Position numbers and translations under genes: made by a program. The notes below the pieces were generated by a model. It had not been told where the DNA came from. It ran no database searches and saw nothing but the letters and a program-made list of their open reading frames with translations. A stretch of DNA of 33,324 bases from Catellatospora tritici (GTDB lineage: Bacteria; Actinomycetota; Actinomycetes; Mycobacteriales; Micromonosporaceae): positions 1 through 33,324 of the forward strand of contig NZ_JAHRCY010000045.1 of assembly GCF_019083965.1 (NCBI RefSeq). The letters are read 5' to 3'. Below are positions 7,407-14,037 of the stretch, piece after piece. Position 1 is the stretch's first letter. Each line of letters opens with the position of its first letter.

Positions 7407-9401
7407 CTACCTGACGGCCCGGTGCAAATGCAGACAGCGCAGCCGCGCGGCGGCCCGCTCGGCCGGGCTGTCGTGGTATTCGCCCAGCTCTGCGGCATAA
7501 GCCAGCAGCAGGACGTGGGTGCGATAACGACCCGGCGCGTCCTCGCTGACCAGATGTGCGCGGCTCAGCTCACCCAGCAGCACCCGCGCAACGCGCAGCG
7601 CGACGCCCGCCAGCGCCGCCGCCCCGGCGACCGAGACGTCGGGGCCGGGCAGCAGCGGCAGCAGCCGGAAGAGCCGGGCAGCCGGAGCCGACAGCGCCCG
7701 GTAGGACCACGAGAAGCCGGCACGCAGGCCGGTCTGCGGGTCGTCGCTGCCGAAGCCGTCGAGGCTACCGGGTGCCTGGGCCAGATCGGCCGCGAGCTGC
7801 GCCAATGGCGTCGGCGGCAGGCTCACCGCGCGGGCGGCCGCCACCGCCAGCGCCAGCGGCAGCCGCCCGCAGCCGGTGACGACGGCGTCGACCGCAGCCG
7901 GATCCGCCGCGACGCGGCCCGCGCCCAGCAGCCCCGACAGCATCGCCCGGGCCTCACCGACGCTTGGCAGGCCGACCGGCAGCGGATGAGCGCCGACCGT
8001 GGTCAGCAGGGCGCTCAGTCGGCTGCGGCTGGTGACGATCACCAGACAGCCGGCGCTGCCCGGCAGCAGGTGCCGGATCTGTTCGGCGTCGCGGCAGTTG
8101 TCCAACACGACCAGCACACGCCGACCCGCCAGCCTGCTGCGGTACATGCCCGCCTGAGCGTGCAGCTCCACGGGAATGCTGTCCTGGGACACCCCGAGCG
8201 ACCCGAGGAAACCACGCAGCGCCTCAGCCGGGCTCATCACCGGGCCCCACCCGTCGTAGCCGCGAAGGTCGACGTAGAGCTGTCCGTCGGGGTAGTCCGC
8301 GGCGAACTCGTGGGCGAGGCGGACGGCCAAGGCGGTCTTGCCGATCCCGGGCATGCCGTCGATCGCCAGCACCGTCGGCCCGCCCGGACGCGCGACCGCC
8401 GCGCGGGCCCCGGCGATGAGATCGTCCCGGCCGGTGAAAGAGGGCAGGTCCGGCGGGAGCTGCGCGGGCCGGGGCAATAGGGGCGACTCGGTACGCTCCG
8501 GCCGGGTGCGCTGGTGCAGCAGCCGGTCGTACGCCTCCCGCAGCTCCTCACCCGGCTCGACGCCCAGGTCCTCAGTCAGCCGACGCCGCACCACCCGGTA
8601 CATCTCGACGGCTTCAGCCTGGCGGCCGTCGGCGGCCAGCGCCAGCAGCAACCGGCTCTGCAGCGACTCGTCGAGCGGATGCTGCTCGGCGACCTGCCGC
8701 AATGGCGCCAGCACCGCGCCCAGCCGACCGCAACGCTCGGCCGCGTCGGCGGCCTCGCGAACAGCCTGGGCGCGCTCGGCCTCCACGGCCAGGAACGCCG
8801 GATGCAGACGGGAAGCCGGTTCCAGACCCGCCGCACACCGACCACGCCACAGCCGCAGCCCGTCGAGGGAATGCCGCAGCGCCGACTCCGGGTCGCCGTC
8901 CTGCAGGCGCCGGCTCGCCAGCCGACTCAGTGACCGGAACCTCAGCAGGTCAAGGGACTCCTCATCGGCGCGCAGCCGATAGCCCGACAGCTCCCGCAGG
9001 ATGTGCCGCCCGGCCGCCCGGGTGGGCAGGCCGGGTTCGAGCAGCCGCCGCAGCACCCCGATATGGCGGTGCACGACGTTCACGGAGTTCACCGGAGCCT
9101 CCTCGTCCCAGAGCAGGCTGACCAGCTCGTCCAGGGAGACCGGTGAACCCGCCCTGGCCAGCAGCAACGCCAGCACCAGACGCTGCTGGCGGGCCCCCAG
9201 CGGCAGCTCGGCACCGGCGCGGACCACCCGGATCGAACCCAGCACGCAGAAGCCGACCGTCTCGCCCGCCTCCGCTCGCACACCGGCAACGGTAACCGGC
9301 CGATCCTCCGTGACCAGCACCGCACCGGCGAACCCCGACCGCCGACCCTGCTCGACGGTGGTCTCGAACCTCGCCCGGCGTCTCCCCGAAGGCGCACTCA
9401 T
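7407..9401 (-). CDS. SARP family regulator (HTH-BTAD-NB-ARC, no TPR), 664 aa
   Basis: This is a second SARP-type activator, clearly paralogous to the one at 3861-6653. Domains: a 48-residue N-terminal extension without recognisable homology; a winged-helix DNA-binding domain (about 50-140, LGARQQRLVLALLLARAG); BTAD (about 150-305); NB-ARC with Walker A GMPGIGKTALAV and Walker B VLVVLDNCRD; and a winged-helix segment ending in HVLLLAYAAELGEYHD near the C-terminus. It stops about 20 residues later, so the TPR sensor array found in the paralogue is missing. The following 146 bases show no TPR remnant, so either this is a natural short SARP or the 3' end was lost cleanly. Start ATG 9401 has GGTGAG about 9 bases upstream and lies four bases after the stop of the broken RibD-like gene, whose lost reading frame runs directly into it. 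Confidence 0.88.
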   Translation of the reverse strand: MSAPSGRRRARFETTVEQGRRSGFAGAVLVTEDRPVTVAGVRAEAGETVGFCVLGSIRVVRAGAELPLGARQQRLVLALLLARAGSPVSLDELVSLLWDEEAPVNSVNVVHRHIGVLRRLLEPGLPTRAAGRHILRELSGYRLRADEESLDLLRFRSLSRLASRRLQDGDPESALRHSLDGLRLWRGRCAAGLEPASRLHPAFLAVEAERAQAVREAADAAERCGRLGAVLAPLRQVAEQHPLDESLQSRLLLALAADGRQAEAVEMYRVVRRRLTEDLGVEPGEELREAYDRLLHQRTRPERTESPLLPRPAQLPPDLPSFTGRDDLIAGARAAVARPGGPTVLAIDGMPGIGKTALAVRLAHEFAADYPDGQLYVDLRGYDGWGPVMSPAEALRGFLGSLGVSQDSIPVELHAQAGMYRSRLAGRRVLVVLDNCRDAEQIRHLLPGSAGCLVIVTSRSRLSALLTTVGAHPLPVGLPSVGEARAMLSGLLGAGRVAADPAAVDAVVTGCGRLPLALAVAAARAVSLPPTPLAQLAADLAQAPGSLDGFGSDDPQTGLRAGFSWSYRALSAPAARLFRLLPLLPGPDVSVAGAAALAGVALRVARVLLGELSRAHLVSEDAPGRYRTHVLLLAYAAELGEYHDSPAERAAARLRCLHLHRAVR

Positions 9402-9405
9402 GGGC

Positions 9406-9810
9406 TCACCGCCCTGGTACAGCGTCGGGCCAGTGGCTGGCGATCCTGGGGTGGACGAGCAGCTTGTACTCGTCGATCTGGTCCAGCCGGTCGAGCTCGG
9501 TCGCGAGCTTGCCGCTTCCCAGGAGGACCCCGGCCGGGGTCGCGTCCTTGAGCTTCTGCACGCCCTCGCGCAGATCGCCGGCGATGTGGTGGCTGTTGGT
9601 CCACGGGAAGTCCTTGCGCGTCGACGACACCACGTACTTGGGTTTGGCCTCCAGCTTGACCGCCCACTCGCGCATGGCCGGCGGGGCTTCCTCGTCGCCG
9701 CGGGCGACGGCCGGCCAGTAGCTCTCCATCATCTCGTAGGTGACGCGACCCCACAGCATCGCCCCGCCCTCGTCCATGAGACGGGTGAAGTAGGCGCGTG
9801 CCACGAGCTG
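9406..9810 (-). pseudogene. RibD/dihydrofolate-reductase-like gene, truncated at both ends and frameshifted
   Basis: The open frame runs from 9996 to 9406, but family similarity begins only near base 9810. The core is clear: FTRLMDEGGAMLWGRVTYEM, then KPKYVVSSTRKDFPW and GVLLGSGKLATELDRLDQID. This is the RibD C-terminal/DHFR-like fold, presumed NAD(P)H-dependent reductases of unknown substrate. The expected N-terminal strand (usually a 'SLDGF' motif) is replaced by unrelated residues. Near the 3' end the frame reads RIASHWPDAVPGR and stops. Dropping one base near 9432 restores GPTLYQGG, the expected family continuation, and that frame then runs straight into the start of the downstream SARP gene. 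About 20 C-terminal residues are therefore missing. A functional enzyme is unlikely. Confidence 0.72.
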
Positions 9811-9915
9811 AGTTAAGGGCGCGAACCAGGGGTAACCGCAGACAGTCGGGCTGTTCACTGGCGGATGGACGACAGCGGATGGCGCGGCCGCAAGTCCGGT
9901 GCCATCGTTTGCGCC

Positions 9916-11244
9916 ATGGCCCGCACGATGCTCAGAGTATCCATGGCAGCCGGCCTCGCCGGTGTGCTCGCGATGGGCGGCGCTGTCCGCGCCCAAGCCG
10001 CCGAGGAGCCGCGTCCGAAATATCAGACGCTGCGCCTGTGCGACCCGACCGGCTGCTACGTCGCGTGGACCGTCGTCGACTCAGACAACGACGGCGTATG
10101 TGACGCCGACGAGATCCAGGCCGGCACCGATCCTGCCGACCCAAGAAGCCGGCCCGGGCTGGACCTCATCGCGGAACTGCTGCTCGACCGGAAACTGCCG
10201 TCCTTTGAGTACGGCCTGGCCAGCCTGATCGCATTCCCGGCCGAGATCATGGAGTTGCGCGAGAAGCTCGGCGTCGACCCGCTGGGCGCGTTCCCGCTGC
10301 ACAAACGCGGCGACGCGCTGACCCGGCTCGGCATCTCCGGCGAGCTGATGGCCAAGATGGGCATCTCGCCCGACAGCGGCTTCTCGCTCGGCCTCGACCA
10401 CCCGACGCCGGGCGCGTCGACGTTTGAGCCTCGGATCGCCGGGATCGGCCAAAGCCTGCTCAGCGCCGGCGACAAGAACGACCACGCGGCCCGGGGCGGG
10501 GTGATCGGCTCTTCGACGGACCCCAAGACCGGCGACCGCACCACGTACTTCAACGACGGCTCCAGGGACCTGACGATGAAGATCGAGCAGGGCTACATCA
10601 CCGGGACCATCAACGCCGACGGCACCTCCGGCAACAACACGGTCAAGATCGCCGACAGCTGGGAGGAGGACGGCTTCCTCGTCGTGGTTACAGCGGAGAC
10701 CACCACCAACCCCGCCGGCACCGTGCTGACGTCCACCACGACCGAGTCGCTGATCTACCCGGAGGGGCAGGTCACCACCGAGACCGTCAAGACGGAGAAC
10801 ACCCTCGACGCCGACGGCAACATCATCGGTGTCACCAAGACCGTGACGAACGAATACAGGTCGAAGAACGGCGAGGTCACCTCCACCACCACGACCACGT
10901 CATGCGACGCCAGTGGATCGCACTGCGCCTCGAAGGAGCACTACATCGACCCGGAATACGCCTACGGCAACATGGTCAGCCAGGAATACATCGACAACGT
11001 GCTGCGCACCCGCGGCGCCGCCGTCACGGTCGTCGAAGGCTGGACCGCCCCGGTGTCCGACGACGGCGCCGGCAACCCGCAGGACCCTGGCACCATCATG
11101 CTGGTCGACGAGTCGTACGGCGAGGTGTTCCTGCTCGTCGAGCCGAGGGTCGTCACGGCGCAGCCCGAGGTCCACCCCGGACTGCCCAACCCCCGCGACG
11201 GCTGGAACGGTCCGCCGCCCGGCGGCTGCGAAGGGCTCTGCTGA
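9916..11244 (+). CDS. Secreted protein of unknown function with a calcium-loop motif
   Basis: I do not recognise a family for the whole protein. The frame is open from ATG 9865. I prefer ATG 9916 because it places the basic residues directly before a hydrophobic signal peptide (MARTMLRVSMAAGLAGVLAM, cleavage near AQAAEE), although no start has a strong ribosome site. Shortly after cleavage comes DSDNDGVCDADEIQAGTDP, an EF-hand/thrombospondin-type-3-like loop with Asp at alternating positions, a typical Ca-binding signature of secreted bacterial proteins. A helical segment follows (about 80-150), then a Thr-rich beta stretch (about 200-330) with repeated TTT/TETV patterns. The C-terminus is PGGCEGLC. 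Four to six cysteines suggest extracytoplasmic disulphides. A hairpin follows the stop codon. The gene is divergent from the broken RibD-like gene, whose open frame overlaps its 5' end. Confidence 0.75.
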   Translation: MARTMLRVSMAAGLAGVLAMGGAVRAQAAEEPRPKYQTLRLCDPTGCYVAWTVVDSDNDGVCDADEIQAGTDPADPRSRPGLDLIAELLLDRKLPSFEYGLASLIAFPAEIMELREKLGVDPLGAFPLHKRGDALTRLGISGELMAKMGISPDSGFSLGLDHPTPGASTFEPRIAGIGQSLLSAGDKNDHAARGGVIGSSTDPKTGDRTTYFNDGSRDLTMKIEQGYITGTINADGTSGNNTVKIADSWEEDGFLVVVTAETTTNPAGTVLTSTTTESLIYPEGQVTTETVKTENTLDADGNIIGVTKTVTNEYRSKNGEVTSTTTTTSCDASGSHCASKEHYIDPEYAYGNMVSQEYIDNVLRTRGAAVTVVEGWTAPVSDDGAGNPQDPGTIMLVDESYGEVFLLVEPRVVTAQPEVHPGLPNPRDGWNGPPPGGCEGLC

Positions 11245-11264
11245 ACTACGACGCTGAAATCAAC

Positions 11265-11296
11265 CGAGGTCGCCGACACACCAGCCGGCGGCCTCG
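11265..11296 (+). terminator. Likely terminator of the calcium-loop protein gene
   Basis: Arms 11265-11275 and 11286-11296 form an 11-bp stem (CGAGG/CCTCG and CGCCG/CGGCG with one G-U in between) and a 10-base loop, 20 bases after the stop codon. Confidence 0.6.
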
Positions 11297-11322
11297 CCTC
11301 GTACATCGGGCCTTTGGTCCCA

Positions 11323-11463
11323 TCGACGTGGAGCGTGCCGGCCGGGTCGTCGGCGAGCAGAGAGCGAGCCCGGCGCGGGCCCGGTCGCGTACCTGCTTGA
11401 CCCAGTCGCTGGTACGAAGCACCAGGAAAGGTACGAGTTCTGCTGCTGGCTTGGCCAGCATCT
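11323..11463 (-). pseudogene. HEAT-repeat-like protein remnant
   Basis: On the minus strand, ELVPFLVLRTSDWVKQVRDR continues to ARAGLAL, which has the look of a HEAT/armadillo helix pair from actinomycete hypothetical proteins. The expected continuation LLADDPAGTL is present but in another frame, so there is a frameshift near 11360. Nothing recognisable remains outside these about 140 bases. It is a relic. The assignment rests on memory of the motif and is tentative. Confidence 0.4.
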
Positions 11464-11619
11464 GCGCTACCGCTGCTTCGCGCACGCGGGCCCGTCACCG
11501 TGGGTGCTGGCCAGTGCCAGCCCGACGATCAGACCAATATCATCAAAGACGATGACTTCGCCTGCGCCGCCTGCGGTGGAAACCTTCCGCAGGACTGGAA
11601 CGTGTCGCGTTGGGCGTGA
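11446..11619 (+). pseudogene. Zinc-ribbon-type hypothetical protein, 3' remnant
   Basis: The plus strand reads GQHLRYRCFAHAGPSPWVLA, then in the next frame DDDFACAACGGNLPQDWN and a TGA at 11617-11619. A frame change of one base near 11524 is needed to join them. The second part carries a CxxCG knuckle. It looks like the C-terminal end of a small protein with an upstream His/Cys pair and a final zinc knuckle. No start is identifiable, and the beginning overlaps the HEAT-like relic on the other strand. Low confidence. Confidence 0.4.
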
Positions 11620-11652
11620 CCTGTCACCGAACTGAACTGAGACGGATCGACG

Positions 11653-12436
11653 GTGGATGACCGGACGCGGGAACTCCTCGATGCAGCCGTTCGCGAGCAG
11701 CTTGATGCCCATGGGCGAGTTCTGCCGCCGTGGCGGGCGTACCCGGATATCGAGCGGTACAGCATCGGCTGGCGCATGGGCTACGGCGAATGGCACCTGG
11801 TGGCACTGGTGGGAGTCCGCCGGCATGGACGAGGAGGCAAGTATCGCGTTCTTCCGGGCTGACGAACCACCGCACGAGTGGCTGGACTGGGCCGCGGACC
11901 ATATCTGGCCGGATGAGGACTTCGGTGAGGCGGTCGTGCGCCGCCCGGCCGAACACGGGATCGGTGTGCGTCCGCTGTTGTTCCTCGACATGGATGGGAC
12001 GCTCTTGCCCGTTCGCTGGCGCCGCTCGGCAGATGGACGATGATGCCAACCCGCTGCTGGCCGGGCTCGACCCCGAACACGGCCGTCGCCTGGCCGCGTT
12101 GTCTTGCGACTTGGTTTGGGCCACGACCTGGATGGCCGAGGCGAACGAGGTGCTCGCGCCGCGGCTCGGCTTGCCTCAGTTGCCCATCGTCGTCTGGCCG
12201 GACGAGGATGACGACACCGGTCGGCTGCACTGGAAGACGCGCAGCCTCGTCGAGTGGGCCGCGGGACGCCTGTTCGTATGGGTCGACGATGAGATCACCG
12301 ACGCCGACCGGAAGTGGGTGGCAACGAACTACGGCGCTCCGGCCCTCCTGCATCGCGTGGACCCACGCTCGGCCTCACCGTCGCGGACTACCACGCCATC
12401 GCTCAATGGGTGAAGGAGGAAGGCTCTGCAGTGTAA
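11653..12436 (+). pseudogene. HAD-like hydrolase gene disrupted by about three frameshifts
   Basis: Four consecutive segments in changing frames reconstruct one coding region. From GTG 11653: PWRAYPDIERYSIGWRMGYG, a motif known from actinomycete hypothetical proteins. After a shift near 11805: EEASIAFFRADEPPHEWLDW and RPLLFLDMDGTLLP, with the HAD nucleophile motif DxDGT. After a shift near 12010: LSCDLVWATTWMAEANEVLA, LHWKTRSLVEWAAG and FVWVDDEITDADRKW, the HAD motif III/IV region. After a shift near 12370: LTVADYHAIAQWVKEEGSAV and TAA at 12434. The pieces are collinear and cover most of the family, so decay is recent. The first part could have been a separate gene just upstream. Neighbouring long genes are intact, so poor sequence quality is a less likely explanation. 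Confidence 0.75.
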
Positions 12437-12711
12437 CCCCTGTAGGGTGACCAAATGGGCACCGCGGACTGCGGTGGATACGCTCTATGCAGACCTAAAA
12501 CAGGAGCGAAGAGGGGGAGAAGAGCCCACAAATTTATAAGGGCTGGCAAGGCGGGCGCCCCCAGGAGCTGCTCCACCGTGAAGTGTCGAGACCCGGAACG
12601 CCGCCGCGAGCAGGCGCTAGATCAACTGGATCGACGTTGACAGCGTCGGACCTGGTTGGGTTTTGGTTTGTGCTGCCCCTCGGACACGCTAATCCCCGCG
12701 AGGCATTCGTC
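12437..12711. other. Gap with no supported gene
   Basis: About 275 bases between the HAD relic and the recombinase relic. A 61-codon open frame (12455-12640, plus) has no recognisable motif and no ribosome site. The stretch around 12500-12540 is purine-rich and locally AT-richer than the window. Nothing else is supported. Confidence 0.5.
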
Positions 12712-13470
12712 TTAGACGATGCCTCGCTCTTGCTTGTTCTGCTGGTTGCGCTGCCGCGGGGCTCGCCTCTCGCGTTTCGCGGCTTTGGTGGGCGTACTTA
12801 TGGTGATCGACTTAGTCTGATCGGGCTCGAGCCAGGCGCTCGCCGTGTGGCATTCGATCATCATGTTCTGGGCGCGCAGGAACGCGATCAACTCGACCGT
12901 GTTCCGGTTCTGCTGCAGCCTCGCGATGTCCTCCTTGATCCCGGCGTCGCGGCTGGTGAGTGTGCGCATCTGGGCGAGGATCCGGCCGATGATGACGTCC
13001 TCGCGTAGGTAGAGGTTCCTGGCCTGACGCATTCCGGCGGTGTGGGCGCTGGTGTGGCCATGGCGGCAGCGGTAGGCGGGGTTGCCGTGGCTGGACTGCG
13101 GGTCCATGCTGCGTCCGCAAGCCCCGCAGCGCAGCAACCCGACCAGCAGGTAGGTGTGGCTTCCGTCGACTGGCTGCGTCCGAGCGGAGATCTTCTGGGC
13201 CGCGACGAAGTCGACCTCGGTCACGAGTGCCTCATGGGCTGGCTTGTCGGAGATCGCCCACCCTTGGGACGGTGCCAGCTTCCGCACCCCGGCGACGCCA
13301 GGGATGATGCCGTCGGTGGGGTAGCGGTGGTGCGCTGCCGGTTCCACGCCTGGCGGCCGGGTGTAGCGCGGGTTGGCCACGATCGCCGCTACCGTACGCT
13401 GCCGCCACGCGATGCCGGGGCGGTGCGGGTTGCGCTTGCGGTCCACCTTCGACGGGCACGGTACGCCCAC
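12712..13470 (-). pseudogene. Serine recombinase, C-terminal remnant
   Basis: The minus-strand frame encodes the 'Recombinase' domain and zinc ribbon of a large serine recombinase but has no catalytic resolvase domain. Recognisable parts: GVPCPSKVDRKRNPHRPGIA, TVAAIVANPRYT, TEVDFVAAQKISART, and the zinc-ribbon motif LLRCGACGRSMDPQSSHG with YRCRHGHTSAH. A basic, Gln/Lys-rich tail ends the protein. Similarity begins abruptly at GVPCPS (about 13470), although the frame remains open to 13647. The region just upstream does not encode the usual preceding segment. Such enzymes integrate or excise mobile elements; without the N-terminal Ser nucleophile domain this one should be inactive. A second recombinase fragment on the same strand lies at 1-132 and ends just where this one would continue. 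Confidence 0.75.
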
Positions 13471-13994
13471 TATGACAACCGAGCTGCAGTTGTCACCTGA
13501 ACAGGGCGTGAGATAGACGCACGCTACAGGGCGATCTGCGTGCAGGACCAGGCGTGATCGATTTCGCCGAGGATGAGCCTGGACTCGTACGACACCGGCT
13601 CGCCCTCGGCGCACACCGACTCGATGGACGGGCGGCGGTTGCCGCACACGGCCTCCCGGCGCGCCCGACGGGCGACGGTTGAACCAGGTAGCCCGGGAAA
13701 GGGGGGTGGCCGCCGCCTATTCGGGTAAATATACAACCCGCATGAAGGGTGGACTGCGCCGGCACGTACGTGAATATTGTTTTATCGAGAGCTGCTCCGC
13801 AGGTGGACGCCGCGTCGAGCCGCTCTCTGGCAATTCTCTCCGGCGCATTGTGAGCGCCGTGAAGCATCGTTTCCGCGGGAGCACGATGACGCTTACCGTG
13901 TTGGGCGCATGCCGTAACGGCAGCTTTTCCTGGGCGCGCCCCCATGTTAATACGGCATCGATTTCGTATTCATGGGTTCCGATTTACGGGGCTC
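13471..13994. other. Intergenic stretch with palindromes upstream of the copper cluster
   Basis: No supported gene. The minus-strand frames at 13493-13945 lack family similarity. Two palindromes stand out: CGGGT (13722-13726) and ACCCG (13736-13740) around an AT-rich 9-base spacer, and the near-perfect 13-mer TGCCGTAACGGCA (13910-13922). The latter sits about 120 bases before the first copper-cluster gene and is a candidate repressor site. No consensus CsoR or CueR box was recognised. Confidence 0.45.
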
Positions 13995-14032
13995 GCCCTG
14001 ACATCGGGTCAGGGCTCCTCCTTACCCAGGAG
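13995..14032 (+). promoter_or_regulatory. Structured leader and possibly masked ribosome site
   Basis: GCCCTGAC (13995-14002) pairs perfectly with GTCAGGGC (14008-14015) around a 5-base loop. Immediately after, CTCCT (14015-14019) can pair with AGGAG (14028-14032), the Shine-Dalgarno of the gene starting at 14038. The two small hairpins stack end to end, with one shared base. This could limit ribosome access; regulation is inference. Confidence 0.45.
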
Positions 14033-14037
14033 AGAAC

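Noticed and set aside
11653..12436. Frameshifts as mere sequencing errors
   Set aside because: Cannot be excluded, but large neighbouring genes are intact and the frame breaks cluster in a region of other relics.
12455..12640. 61-codon plus-strand frame
   Set aside because: No ribosome site, no recognisable motif, low-complexity basic composition.
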